DNA of 64,000 bases from Bacillus sp. 491mf (GTDB taxonomy: Bacteria > Bacillota > Bacilli > Bacillales > Bacillaceae_G): assembly GCF_900112415.1 (NCBI RefSeq), contig NZ_FOLV01000005.1:62001-126000 (forward strand), read 5' to 3'. The notes below the pieces were generated by a model. That model was not told the DNA's origin, did no database searches, and was given only the letters and a program-made list of their open reading frames with translations. This document shows positions 1 to 7,532 of the stretch, one piece after another (position 1 is the stretch's first letter; every line of letters begins with the position of its first letter). The translations under genes were made by a program, and so were the position numbers.

Positions 1-450
1 ATTGGATTTTGTCTAGCACGCAAAAATAGCGTGAGCACACAGCAGCGTGAGCAAGCGTTCTTTGATACTCTACACGCATATGGTAAACGTTCACAAACAG
101 ACTGGCAGTTTTATCAATGCTACACGATTCAAGACGGTGCAAATGTCATCCAAAGCATACTAACGATGAAAAATCGCCCTACTGCTCTTTTTGCTGCAAG
201 CGATCAAGTTGCTTCTGGATTATTAACTGAAGCAAAAAAACAAGGACTGCGAGTACCAGAGGATTTAGCAATCTTAGGATTTGATAACCATCCTATTTCT
301 GAAGCGTTAGAGATCACAACAATTGAAAATCCTGGCTTAGCAATGGGAAGCCATGCTTTTTCCTTATTTTATGAACAAGTACAACAGGAACAAATTATAG
401 GGACTTCTGAAGAGTTACCATTTCGTCTCATTGAACGAGGAACAGTATAA
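1..450 (+). CDS. LacI-family transcriptional regulator, C-terminal fragment (cut by window edge)
   Basis: The reading frame is open from base 1, so this is the 3' end of a longer gene and the GTG at 31 is not a real start. The roughly 149 visible residues match the effector-binding domain of LacI/GalR regulators. The segment around PTALFAASDQVASG followed by VPEDLAILGFDNHPIS is the usual C-terminal sub-domain pattern of this family. The DNA-binding N-terminus and the target genes lie outside the window, so the inducer cannot be named. It probably regulates a sugar locus to the left. Confidence 0.85.
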   Translation: MGFCLARKNSVSTQQREQAFFDTLHAYGKRSQTDWQFYQCYTIQDGANVIQSILTMKNRPTALFAASDQVASGLLTEAKKQGLRVPEDLAILGFDNHPISEALEITTIENPGLAMGSHAFSLFYEQVQQEQIIGTSEELPFRLIERGTV

Positions 451-640
451 AGTGAAACTTTAATCAGGGGGATAGAGCTTCTGACGTAGAGGTGTTTTTT
501 ACCTCGCAGGAAGAAGCGAAGCCACCGAACATTCTAGCCACTGGAACTGGACAATGCTTTTGCTGCATTTTGAGGCAGGAGTATTACTGCCCACGAATAG
601 CGGGATAAAAGTTCCTATTACTGGAGCTTTTATCACTTTT
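451..640. repeat. Intergenic repeat-like element, possible B. cereus bcr type
   Basis: This non-coding stretch after the LacI gene ends in a segment (about 572-611) that resembles 40251-40290: a run with GGAGG/GGCAGG, then TACTG(C/T)CC, then AATAGCGGGATAAA or AATAGCGAGATAAA. Both copies lie just upstream of a plus-strand gene. I infer a dispersed repeat of the short interspersed kind known from this group. The class is not verified. Confidence 0.4.
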
Positions 641-655
641 GTATGTTTATCCTTC

Positions 656-684
656 TTGACAACACCCGTGTATTATTCTATATT
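656..684 (+). promoter_or_regulatory. Sigma-A promoter of the TetR gene
   Basis: TTGACA at 656-661 and TATATT at 679-684 are separated by 17 bases, a near-consensus vegetative promoter 25 bases before the TetR start codon. The presumed TetR operator (689-708) begins right after the -10 box, so bound repressor would block initiation. Confidence 0.7.
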
Positions 685-688
685 TTAA

Positions 689-708
689 CTAACGAACGGT
701 AGGTAGGG
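689..708. promoter_or_regulatory. Putative TetR operator, copy 1
   Basis: The 20-base segment CTAACGAACGGTAGGTAGG and its preceding base lies between the -10 box and start of the TetR gene. A very similar segment recurs at 1330-1349 before the pump genes. It is partly palindromic (AC..AC.....GT..GT). Recurrence at both transcription units suggests autoregulation plus pump control. This is inference from position and repetition. Confidence 0.5.
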
Positions 709-709
709 G

Positions 710-1291
710 ATGAACATGACAGCAAACCGTATTAAATCTGTAGCACTTTCACACTTTGCACGCTATGGCTATGAAGGAACTTCACTAGCAAATATTGCCG
801 GGGAGGTTGGCATTAAGAAGCCGTCAATATATGCACACTTTAAAGGAAAAGAAGAGCTTTATTTTATTTGCTTAGAAGAATCTTTACAAAAGGATCTTGA
901 ATTCTTTAAACAGTATGTGAAGAATTCAGAAGAAACTCCCTTTGGAGACTTTTTATTTCATCTTCTTAAAGATTATAGCCATCGTTTTCAAGAAAGTATT
1001 GAGGCAATGTTTTGGTTACGCACTTCGTATTTTCCACCATTTTCCTTTCGCGAGCAAATTGTCGAAAAAGCAAATGCACACATTGAAAGCATCGGACAGC
1101 TTTTAGTACCTATATTTGAACAGGCACAAGAAAAGAATGAACTTTGTAGCATTGAAGTAACAGAAGCTGTTGCAGCTTATTTATGTTTAATGGACGGATT
1201 AATGGTTGAATTTTTATTTGCTGGAATACAACCATTTGAAAATCGATTACACGCATCTTGGAAAGTATTTTGGCGCGGATTGTCAAGCTGA
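710..1291 (+). CDS. TetR/AcrR-family transcriptional regulator
   Basis: A 193-residue protein of normal TetR length. Residues ~8-50 form the tetra-helical DNA-binding domain with the signature TSLANIAGEVGIKKPSIYAHF followed by KEELY. The remaining C-terminal part is the variable ligand and dimer domain. GTAGGGG just before the ATG at 710 is the ribosome site, and an in-frame ATG at 716 is an alternative. The paired SMR efflux genes start 65 bases downstream in the same direction. A repeated sequence lies before both units (689-708, 1330-1349), so it most likely represses itself and the pump until a toxic cation or guanidinium-like ligand binds. The ligand is not visible from sequence. Confidence 0.9.
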   Translation: MNMTANRIKSVALSHFARYGYEGTSLANIAGEVGIKKPSIYAHFKGKEELYFICLEESLQKDLEFFKQYVKNSEETPFGDFLFHLLKDYSHRFQESIEAMFWLRTSYFPPFSFREQIVEKANAHIESIGQLLVPIFEQAQEKNELCSIEVTEAVAAYLCLMDGLMVEFLFAGIQPFENRLHASWKVFWRGLSS

Positions 1292-1329
1292 CGGATTGCA
1301 CACGCAATACGTCATTTTCTCGCCCTAAA

Positions 1330-1349
1330 CCTAACGACTGGTAGGAAGG
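1330..1349. promoter_or_regulatory. Putative TetR operator, copy 2
   Basis: CCTAACGACTGGTAGGAAGG, immediately before the first pump gene, matches the element at 689-708 in most positions. It ends in the ribosome binding site of the pump gene, so repressor binding would block transcription of the pump. I do not see a strong separate promoter here. Confidence 0.45.
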
Positions 1350-1356
1350 AGAATGA

Positions 1357-1692
1357 ATGATGGAATGGATTTATGTTGTTATCGCAGGAATCATTGAAAT
1401 TGTATGGGTAATTGGCTTAAAACATGCGACAACACCACTAGAATGGATTGGGGTTGTACTTGCAATTGCAATAAGCTTTTTTCTTTTATTTAAAGCTTAT
1501 GCGAAGCTGCCTGTTGGAACTGTATATGCTGTGTTCACAGGAATTGGAGCTGGAGGTATTGTCCTAACAGAAATTTTTGTATTTGGTGAACCTTTTTCAA
1601 TAACAAAAATCTTATTTATCGGATTAATTTTCGTAGGTGTTATCGGCTTAAAACGAGTAACAGGTGAACAAGAACAGAAGGAGGCTGCATAA
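1357..1692 (+). CDS. Small multidrug resistance (SMR) efflux protein, first subunit
   Basis: 111 residues with four hydrophobic segments, the size and layout of SMR proteins such as EmrE, SugE/Gdx and YkkC. The conserved membrane-embedded acidic residue is present in helix 1 (E14, in GIIEIVWVIGLKHA). The family motif PVGTVYAVFTGIGAGG is in helix 3. ATG at 1357 and 1360 are both possible, following AAGGAG. The next gene starts two bases after the stop and encodes a second SMR subunit. Paired genes of this type usually form heterodimers inserted in opposite orientations. Likely function is proton-coupled export of cationic compounds, possibly guanidinium. No ykkC-type riboswitch is seen; a TetR gene lies upstream instead. 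Confidence 0.88.
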   Translation: MMEWIYVVIAGIIEIVWVIGLKHATTPLEWIGVVLAIAISFFLLFKAYAKLPVGTVYAVFTGIGAGGIVLTEIFVFGEPFSITKILFIGLIFVGVIGLKRVTGEQEQKEAA

Positions 1693-1693
1693 A

Positions 1694-2008
1694 ATGGCAT
1701 GGGTATATTTGATTATTGCTGGTATTTGTGAAGTCACTGGTGTTATCTTTATGAAGATAGCCAATGAAAAAAAAGGCTGGATGCCAAAACTTATGTTAAT
1801 CGGCAACTTCGGTGTAAGTTTCTTCTTCTTATCTCTCGCTATGGATACACTGCCCATGGGAACAGCTTACGCAATTTGGACTGGAATCGGAACTGCTGGA
1901 AGTGCACTACTTGGTATTCTCCTCTTCCGTGAATCCGCTGATTGGCGTCGCCTTGCCTTTTTAAGCTGTATCTTATGCGGGGCAGTTGGTTTAAAATTAA
2001 TGAGTTAA
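1694..2008 (+). CDS. Small multidrug resistance (SMR) efflux protein, second subunit
   Basis: 104 residues with four transmembrane segments. The start is ATG 1694 because AAGGAGG lies in the end of the preceding gene, 8-14 bases before it; an upstream in-frame ATG at 1664 lies inside that gene and is unlikely. The essential SMR glutamate is E13 in AGICEVTGVIFMK, and PMGTAYAIWTGIGTAGSA is the helix-3 motif. It resembles YkkD-type partners of paired SMR pumps. With the gene at 1357 it forms a two-gene transport unit controlled by the upstream TetR protein. Confidence 0.88.
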   Translation: MAWVYLIIAGICEVTGVIFMKIANEKKGWMPKLMLIGNFGVSFFFLSLAMDTLPMGTAYAIWTGIGTAGSALLGILLFRESADWRRLAFLSCILCGAVGLKLMS

Positions 2009-2021
2009 CGAGGTGAATGCA

Positions 2022-2273
2022 GTGTGGAAAAAAAGAAGTACACAAATTATGACAGGAATCGTAATTGCCATTGCATTCTTATTGCAATCTATATTCCATA
2101 TTGCAGAATGGTTATTTCATAAAGCATTTGCAATCCTCACGTTTTTGCCTAACATGGCTCTTGAGGCCCTTTCTGTAATTTGGTCCATTATTGCCTCTAT
2201 TATCGTTATTATCATTTGGAGTATCGTAAAACTCTGGAAAAAGCTCTTTTCAAAAGACAGTTCTTCAAACTAA
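2022..2273 (+). CDS. Small hydrophobic membrane protein, unknown function
   Basis: 83 residues if translation starts at GTG 2022, chosen because GAGGTG at 2010-2015 is correctly spaced for it; a GTG at 2013 lies inside that ribosome site. There are two hydrophobic stretches (about residues 10-40 and 45-70) and a lysine/serine-rich tail, suggesting an integral membrane protein. It follows the SMR pair by 13 bases and ends at a strong terminator, so it is probably the last gene of that operon. I do not recognise the family. Confidence 0.6.
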   Translation: MWKKRSTQIMTGIVIAIAFLLQSIFHIAEWLFHKAFAILTFLPNMALEALSVIWSIIASIIVIIIWSIVKLWKKLFSKDSSSN

Positions 2274-2290
2274 GAAGTAACTGTCTTTTT
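2252..2290 (+). terminator. Intrinsic terminator after the SMR operon
   Basis: The stem AAAAGACAGTT pairs with AACTGTCTTTT and is followed by a T run. It overlaps the last codons of the small membrane protein gene. Confidence 0.85.
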
Positions 2291-2340
2291 TTCATATCAT
2301 TTCCTCCTTTGGACATACTACGAAAAAAGGAGCTGATGAT

Positions 2341-2499
2341 ATGCAAATTTCTGTCCACAAGCAAATTTTACTGCTATTTTTCATCTTTATTACGTTTGCT
2401 CTGTTTTTTAGTTTCATCTTACATACATATAACGTACCTGTTTACTCACCAAGTATGGTGTCGGTTTATAAAGTTGTTATGCATAGTTTGTTGCAATAA
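2341..2499 (+). CDS. Small single-span membrane peptide, 52 aa
   Basis: A short open frame preceded by AAAAGGAGCTGATGAT, a strong ribosome site with ideal spacing to ATG 2341. Residues ~8-28 are a phenylalanine/leucine/isoleucine-rich membrane span, and the outer part contains VPVYSPSMVSVYK. A terminator follows within a few bases, so the gene is bracketed by its own signals. No family is recognised. Confidence rests on the ribosome site and terminator, not on homology. Confidence 0.55.
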   Translation: MQISVHKQILLLFFIFITFALFFSFILHTYNVPVYSPSMVSVYKVVMHSLLQ

Positions 2500-2501
2500 A
2501 G

Positions 2502-2530
2502 AAGGTGTCTCGTAATGAGGCACCTTTTAT
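2502..2530 (+). terminator. Intrinsic terminator after the 52-aa gene
   Basis: AAGGTGTCTC and GAGGCACCTT form a short stem with one mismatch around GTAAT, followed by TTTTAT. Confidence 0.75.
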
Positions 2531-2642
2531 AACGTATGACTTTCTTTTTTTCTAATTATATCTCTCACTTCGCTGAATGCCGTTCACCACAAAACAAAAG
2601 TCTTTCTTCATAATCATTCTGTTTCATTTGTTACTTAGTCTT

Positions 2643-3275
2643 TTAAAATTCCCTATCTTGAAAAAACGAAATAGAAAACAACATAGAAACAAAATACGCG
2701 ATACATACTCCAATACTTAACATACTTATGATAAACATAAGATTTGAAGAGTAAAAAAACATTAACATAAGCCTTTCCTCACCAAGAACATTACACATAA
2801 GTCCTAACAATCCTATTAGTGGAAACATAACAGCCACATTAAAAATAGTAACTATTTGTTTACTCCCTCCATACTTCAAAGGAAGTAGCATAATTGCATA
2901 AAGAGCCGAGAGAAAAACACCTATAAAAATTGCATACCATGGAATATTTATAGCTTTACCTAACAAAAATTTAGGTAAAATAGCAATAATTAAAGTAGCA
3001 ATTAACCCGCATCCAATAAAGAGAATTGTCGATATATATTTCGCAATGACAATATCTTTTCTAACAAATGGAAAACTAATTAATAATTTATCTGCTTCAT
3101 TTTTATCTTCAACCTGTAATGGTACAAATATCAATAAGCTACAAGTAGCAAAACAAACGACCGCAATCTGAAACGGGTCAACAGATTGTTTTAATGCACA
3201 ATAAATTGGCAATATAAGATAAAGAAAAAAAACTTTTCGTTGTAAGAAAAAATCCTTCCAAACTAACTGCCCCAT
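2643..3275 (-). CDS. ABC-2 type transporter permease
   Basis: 210 residues with about six hydrophobic segments. The N-terminal GQLVWKDFFLQRKVFF and the segment DKLLISFPFVRKDIVIAKYIS closely parallel the neighbouring permease (RQLVFKDLYFLR and SLPIERKDIIIARYM), so the two genes are paralogues. It is the last gene of the minus-strand operon GntR regulator, ATPase, permease, permease. Substrate unknown; this layout is typical of Ytr-like or bacteriocin/cell-envelope stress exporters. Confidence 0.8.
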   Translation of the reverse strand: MGQLVWKDFFLQRKVFFLYLILPIYCALKQSVDPFQIAVVCFATCSLLIFVPLQVEDKNEADKLLISFPFVRKDIVIAKYISTILFIGCGLIATLIIAILPKFLLGKAINIPWYAIFIGVFLSALYAIMLLPLKYGGSKQIVTIFNVAVMFPLIGLLGLMCNVLGEERLMLMFFYSSNLMFIISMLSIGVCIAYFVSMLFSISFFQDREF

Positions 3276-3290
3276 AATCCCTTCTCCCCT

Positions 3291-3962
3291 TTATATATCT
3301 CTTTTTTCATATAATTTAATTGCAATAAACATAGAGGCAATATACATAACTGCCAACCCAACTATCCCCATCATGCATATGCCTACATGTGACAGATTCA
3401 TGATCCAATCACCAAATGAATCCTCCACACGATTTTCTCCTCCATCTATAACAAATAACGGTATAAGCGTCGTAGGTATAATTAGTCCTATTGCAAATAA
3501 ACTACGGATAATTTTTGACCCAGCTCCATAATAGATTGGCAAATATAATGCAATGTATATAAAAGGAACGATAATACCTCTTAGCACTGAATACCACTTA
3601 AGTTCGATATAGAAATAAGGATGGTATACTCGAATGTCTTCAATTACAGTCATTCCTCTCATGATCCAAACGACCGTTGTTGTTAGTACAATCGCTATAA
3701 TCGCAATTATAATAAAAGTCATATATCTCGCTATAATAATATCCTTTCGTTCTATCGGTAAACTAGCAATGATTTTTTCACTGCCATTCTTTTCATCCGC
3801 TCCTACAGACAACAGAATTGATACTATTACTGATATTAAACAGCTTACAGAAAAAATGCTTGAATCTGATGGATTCGTTATAAACAAGAAAGCCGAAAAC
3901 CCCAAACAAAATATCCACATGGCACGCAGAAAATACAAGTCCTTAAACACAAGCTGACGCAT
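3291..3962 (-). CDS. ABC-2 type transporter permease
   Basis: 223 residues from ATG 3962, chosen because AAGGGGAGA precedes it; longer in-frame starts fall inside the ATPase gene without a ribosome site. Six predicted membrane spans. The cytoplasmic motif GSEKIIASLPIERKDIIIARY is typical of ABC-2 permeases with DUF-type family membership. Its start overlaps the ATPase gene end by 20 bases, indicating translational coupling, and the second permease follows after 15 bases. It probably forms the membrane channel with the 2643-3275 protein. Confidence 0.83.
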   Translation of the reverse strand: MRQLVFKDLYFLRAMWIFCLGFSAFLFITNPSDSSIFSVSCLISVIVSILLSVGADEKNGSEKIIASLPIERKDIIIARYMTFIIIAIIAIVLTTTVVWIMRGMTVIEDIRVYHPYFYIELKWYSVLRGIIVPFIYIALYLPIYYGAGSKIIRSLFAIGLIIPTTLIPLFVIDGGENRVEDSFGDWIMNLSHVGICMMGIVGLAVMYIASMFIAIKLYEKRDI

Positions 3963-4815
3963 TTCTCTTTCTCCCCTTCGCCGTATACACGATAATATCA
4001 TCAAACGTCGGCTTTTCTAACACAACTTCTTGACCAAACCACTCTACAACTGCCTGTTTATCTCTCGCCAATCCTTCAAACCCATATTTATTTTTTCTTA
4101 AACCACTAAACAATTCTTTTCCTTCTTCGTCTAACAAATCGTTGCTTCCTTTTACGATTATGTAATTCTCCAGTAGTTCGTCTTTCTCTCCAGTAAAGAC
4201 GATTTCACCTTCATTGATAAATGTAATATAATCGGCAATGCGTTCTAGATCAGTTGTAATATGTGTAGAAAATAACACGGATATTTCTTCTTCCATCACA
4301 ACTTCTTGCAATATATCCAGCAACTCACTTCGGACAACTGGATCTAAACCTGCTGTTGGTTCATCCATAATAATAAGCTCGGCATGATGTGACAGCGCCA
4401 TAGCAATGGCATATTTCATTTTCATTCCTTTTGATAATTGTTTAATCTTTTTATTTTTCGGAACTTGTAATCGTTCCATATAAGATTCATATTGTTCTTC
4501 ATCCCACTTTTTATATAACGGTGCGATAATACGCTTCATTTGTTCACATGTTAAATCTTCATAGTAATGATTTTCATCGTACACAAAGCCGATATTTTGT
4601 TTTACTTCTTTTTCATATTTTTGATTGTCCTTACCAAAAATATGAATTTCACCACTATTTCGTTTTACTAAATTCATAATCATTTTGATTGTTGTACTTT
4701 TTCCAGATCCGTTTGGTCCAATAAACCCCATAATATATCCACGTGGCAGTGTAAAATTTACATTTCGGACTGAAAAACCTTGATAATCTTTGCAAACATT
4801 TTTTAATTCTAGCAT
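3943..4815 (-). CDS. ABC transporter ATP-binding protein, YtrB-like
   Basis: 290 residues. The Walker A motif GPNGSGKST is at about residues 33-41, the signature LSKGMKMKYAIA about 130-140, Walker B ELIIMDEPT about 147-155, and the switch histidine is in FSTHI. The C-terminal ~70 residues are a family-specific extension. It is preceded by the GntR regulator gene with a gap of a few bases and overlaps the first permease gene. It energises the two ABC-2 permeases. By analogy with the B. subtilis ytr operon the unit may respond to cell-wall-active antibiotics. That role is inference. Confidence 0.9.
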   Translation of the reverse strand: MLELKNVCKDYQGFSVRNVNFTLPRGYIMGFIGPNGSGKSTTIKMIMNLVKRNSGEIHIFGKDNQKYEKEVKQNIGFVYDENHYYEDLTCEQMKRIIAPLYKKWDEEQYESYMERLQVPKNKKIKQLSKGMKMKYAIAMALSHHAELIIMDEPTAGLDPVVRSELLDILQEVVMEEEISVLFSTHITTDLERIADYITFINEGEIVFTGEKDELLENYIIVKGSNDLLDEEGKELFSGLRKNKYGFEGLARDKQAVVEWFGQEVVLEKPTFDDIIVYTAKGRKRNASACV

Positions 4816-4820
4816 GTGTC

Positions 4821-5195
4821 TTATTCCCCCTTATATAAAAACGCAATCATCTGCTGCAATTCTTCAAGAGACAGCTGAAGAAGTTTACTTTCATTGACTA
4901 CTTCTTCCGCTCTACTTTCTAACAATCGCAACCTTTGTTCTCGTATGAGCTCATTATTTTGCACAGAAACATACGTCCCTTTTCCAGCAACTGTCTCAAT
5001 ATACCCTTCTCTTTCAAGTTCTTCATATGCTCGTTTCGTCGTAATCACACTAATCTGTAATTCTTTCGCTAAACTACGGATAGACGGTAATTGCTCTCCA
5101 CCTTTTAAATTCCCATTTAAAATTAGCTGCCGAAGCTGTTTACTAATTTGTTCATAAATAGGATCTGGTGAAGAGTTTGAAATAATAATATTCAT
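4821..5195 (-). CDS. GntR-family (YtrA-type) transcriptional regulator
   Basis: 124 residues starting at ATG 5195, which has GGAGGGG at proper spacing; a longer frame to 5225 would run into the operator. Residues ~1-70 form the GntR winged helix (DPIYEQISKQLRQLILNG, then LPSIRSLAKELQISVITTKRAYEELEREGYI). The short C-terminal part lacks a large effector domain, as in YtrA proteins. It is the first gene of the ABC operon and lies just downstream of a perfect 12-base inverted repeat (5209-5249), so it is very probably an autorepressor of the transporter operon. Confidence 0.9.
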   Translation of the reverse strand: MNIIISNSSPDPIYEQISKQLRQLILNGNLKGGEQLPSIRSLAKELQISVITTKRAYEELEREGYIETVAGKGTYVSVQNNELIREQRLRLLESRAEEVVNESKLLQLSLEELQQMIAFLYKGE

Positions 5196-5208
5196 ATTCC
5201 CCTCCACT

Positions 5209-5249
5209 GTGTATATACTGTACATATCTTATATACACAGTATATACAC
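5209..5249 (-). promoter_or_regulatory. Operator of the GntR-ABC operon
   Basis: GTGTATATACTG (5209-5220) and CAGTATATACAC (5238-5249) are perfect inverted repeats separated by 17 bases, immediately upstream of the GntR gene. The arm sequence matches what I know of YtrA-type operators. The spacer contains -10-like TATA sequences on the minus strand. Confidence 0.75.
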
Positions 5250-5268
5250 ACTTCTCTATTTTGGCAAC

Positions 5269-5301
5269 AAAAAAAGACCAACAATTTCCTGTTGGTCTTT
5301 C
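5269..5301. terminator. Terminator of the 63-aa membrane protein gene
   Basis: AAAAAGACCAACA and TGTTGGTCTTT form an 11-base stem. In the minus direction it follows the gene at 5311-5502; the A/T flanks would let it work both ways. Confidence 0.75.
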
Positions 5302-5310
5302 ATATATGTA

Positions 5311-5502
5311 TCACTTCTCAAAGCGATTTAACATCTCGTCTCTCATACCAAAGCTCACAATCGCAATCCCGACATACATAAAAATAAGAAATGCTGGATG
5401 TACTGTATTGTACCAATGGCTATCAATAACCAAATATACCGTTAAAGCTGCAACAAGTAAAAATGCAACAATAAACATATAGAAATGACTTTTACTACCC
5501 AT
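5311..5502 (-). CDS. Small two-span membrane protein, unknown
   Basis: 63 residues, with two hydrophobic segments (about 8-26 and 36-52) separated by a short polar loop with SHWYNTVHP. ATG 5502 has a GAGGAG ribosome site. It has its own terminator and no operon partners. I do not recognise a named family; similar small membrane proteins are frequent and uncharacterised in Bacillus. Confidence 0.65.
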   Translation of the reverse strand: MGSKSHFYMFIVAFLLVAALTVYLVIDSHWYNTVHPAFLIFMYVGIAIVSFGMRDEMLNRFEK

Positions 5503-5560
5503 AATAAACTCCTCTCTAATTACTCATTTATTGTAACGAATTATCCCCTATGACTCAAGA

Positions 5561-5785
5561 CTAAGTTTCCTGTAAATGATCTAACTCAACTTTCACAATG
5601 TCATGACAAGCAATTGGAATCAGTGTTCCTTTACTATCAATTGCAGTTACACTCTTATTATCTAATACGTGATGCTTCACTCTTTCTAACATTTTTTCTG
5701 TATCTTGGTAATAAAATTCTTTAATATCTTTAATCATATCACCATTTTCTAAATGATACACCATCCTGCAACGTTTATAGCCCAT
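5561..5785 (-). CDS. Conserved hypothetical protein, 74 aa
   Basis: Start chosen at ATG 5785 because AAGGGG lies 9 bases upstream; the longer frame to 5848 lacks a ribosome site. The small soluble protein begins MGYKRCRMVYHLENGD and contains an acidic/hydrophobic C-terminal part (HDIVKVELDHLQE). It has no transmembrane segments. Function unknown; gene is monocistronic. Confidence 0.6.
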   Translation of the reverse strand: MGYKRCRMVYHLENGDMIKDIKEFYYQDTEKMLERVKHHVLDNKSVTAIDSKGTLIPIACHDIVKVELDHLQET

Positions 5786-6008
5786 CTTTCCCATCCCCTT
5801 GTTCATTTCTTCACATATGTATGAAAAATTGACATTTTTGCTTCTCATTTACTTTAATTTCAATAAAATTCTAACAAAAATACACACTATTATCAAAGGG
5901 ACTTTTTCAACAAAAATGTTGAGAAAGTATGATAATTCTCCAATCTTACATAAAACCTGCAATTTTGTAACATCTTTTTTAGGTAATGACACCTTCTTCG
6001 ACAATATG

Positions 6009-6037
6009 AAAAAAGAACCCGCATATAGCGAGTTCTC
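6009..6037 (-). terminator. Terminator of the gcv operon
   Basis: On the minus strand GAACTCGC and GCGGGTTC form a stem around TATAT, followed by a T6 run, about 20 bases after the gcvPB stop. Confidence 0.8.
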
Positions 6038-6056
6038 TACAAATTATTATTGATTA

Positions 6057-7532
6057 TTAAACTTGTACCATAGATGGTTTTTGATAGCGTAAAATCGGCT
6101 TACGTGCTGCCATTGTTTCATCAAGACGCTTAATTACTGTTGTATGCGGTGCTTCTTGAACCACTTCTGGATTTTCTTCTACCTCTTTTGCGATTTGAAT
6201 CATCGTATCGATAAATCCATCTAATGTTTCTTTTGATTCTGTTTCTGTCGGCTCAATCATAATACATTCTTCCACATTTAATGGGAAGTAAATTGTTGGT
6301 GGATGGTAGCCGAAATCAAGCAAACGTTTTGCGATATCAAGCGTACGTACGCCAAGTTTCTTTTGACGACGACCAGATAAAACAAACTCATGCTTACAAT
6401 GTCTATCAAATGGAAGATCGTAAAATGGCGCTAATCTTCTCATCATATAGTTCGCATTTAATACTGCATATTCTGTTACAGCACGAAGTCCATCTGGACC
6501 CATTGAACGGATATACGTATATGCACGAACGTTAATACCGAAGTTGCCATAGAACGGTTTCACGCGTCCGATTGCTTGTGGACGATCGTAATTAAAGTGG
6601 TAGCCGCTTTCTGTTTTCTCTAAAATCGGCTTTGGTAAAAATGGAATTAAATCTTCTTTTACACCTACTGGACCAGAACCTGGACCACCGCCGCCATGCG
6701 GACCTGTAAATGTTTTATGAAGGTTTAAATGCACAACGTCAAATCCCATATCTCCTGGGCGTGCTTGACTTAATACCGCATTTAAGTTTGCACCGTCATA
6801 GTACAATTTACCGCCTGCATTATGGACGATTTCTGCCATTTCTAAAATGTTCTCTTCAAATAGTCCAAGTGTATTTGGATTTGTTAACATAAGCGCTGCT
6901 GTTTCTTCGTTCACAACGCGCTTTAAGTCTTCTAAATCAACAAGACCATTTTCATTTGATTGTACTGTAATCGTCTCAAATCCTGCTACTGTTGCAGAAG
7001 CTGGGTTTGTTCCGTGCGCAGAGTCAGGAACGATAACTTTTGTACGGTTATAGTCACCGTTTGCTTCATGATACGCACGAATTAACATTAATCCTGTCCA
7101 TTCACCGTGCGCTCCTGCTGCCGGTTGAAGTGTAACAGTATCCATACCTGTAATTTCTTTTAAGTGCTCTTGTAAGTCATACATTAACTCCATTGCACCT
7201 TGCACTGTCTTTTCATCTTGAAGCGGATGAATATGCGCAAGGCCAGGGAAACGTGCTACATTTTCATTAATTTTTGGGTTGTACTTCATCGTACAAGATC
7301 CTAATGGATAAAACCCAGAATCAACACCGTGGTTACGGTTTGAAAGCGCTGTGTAATGGCGCATAATATCAAGTTCTGATACTTCAGGAAGCTCTGCATC
7401 TTCAATGCGAATATACTCGCTCCCAAACACATCTTCTAATTTTACTTCTTCTACATCTAATTGGGGTAAGCTATATCCTACGCGTCCTTCTCTACTCATT
7501 TCAAAAATAAGTGCTTGGTCTTGATTCTTCAT
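6057..7532 (-). CDS. gcvPB: Glycine dehydrogenase (decarboxylating) subunit 2, P-protein beta part
   Basis: 491 residues, the usual length for the C-terminal half of split P-protein. The PLP lysine lies in the motif [18 protein letters not shown] (about residue 273). With GcvPA it decarboxylates glycine and transfers the aminomethyl group to lipoyl GcvH. Its start overlaps the end of gcvPA by four bases (ATGA), so translation is coupled. Third gene of gcvT-gcvPA-gcvPB; gcvH is not in this window, as is usual in Bacillus. Confidence 0.96.
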   Translation of the reverse strand: MKNQDQALIFEMSREGRVGYSLPQLDVEEVKLEDVFGSEYIRIEDAELPEVSELDIMRHYTALSNRNHGVDSGFYPLGSCTMKYNPKINENVARFPGLAHIHPLQDEKTVQGAMELMYDLQEHLKEITGMDTVTLQPAAGAHGEWTGLMLIRAYHEANGDYNRTKVIVPDSAHGTNPASATVAGFETITVQSNENGLVDLEDLKRVVNEETAALMLTNPNTLGLFEENILEMAEIVHNAGGKLYYDGANLNAVLSQARPGDMGFDVVHLNLHKTFTGPHGGGGPGSGPVGVKEDLIPFLPKPILEKTESGYHFNYDRPQAIGRVKPFYGNFGINVRAYTYIRSMGPDGLRAVTEYAVLNANYMMRRLAPFYDLPFDRHCKHEFVLSGRRQKKLGVRTLDIAKRLLDFGYHPPTIYFPLNVEECIMIEPTETESKETLDGFIDTMIQIAKEVEENPEVVQEAPHTTVIKRLDETMAARKPILRYQKPSMVQV

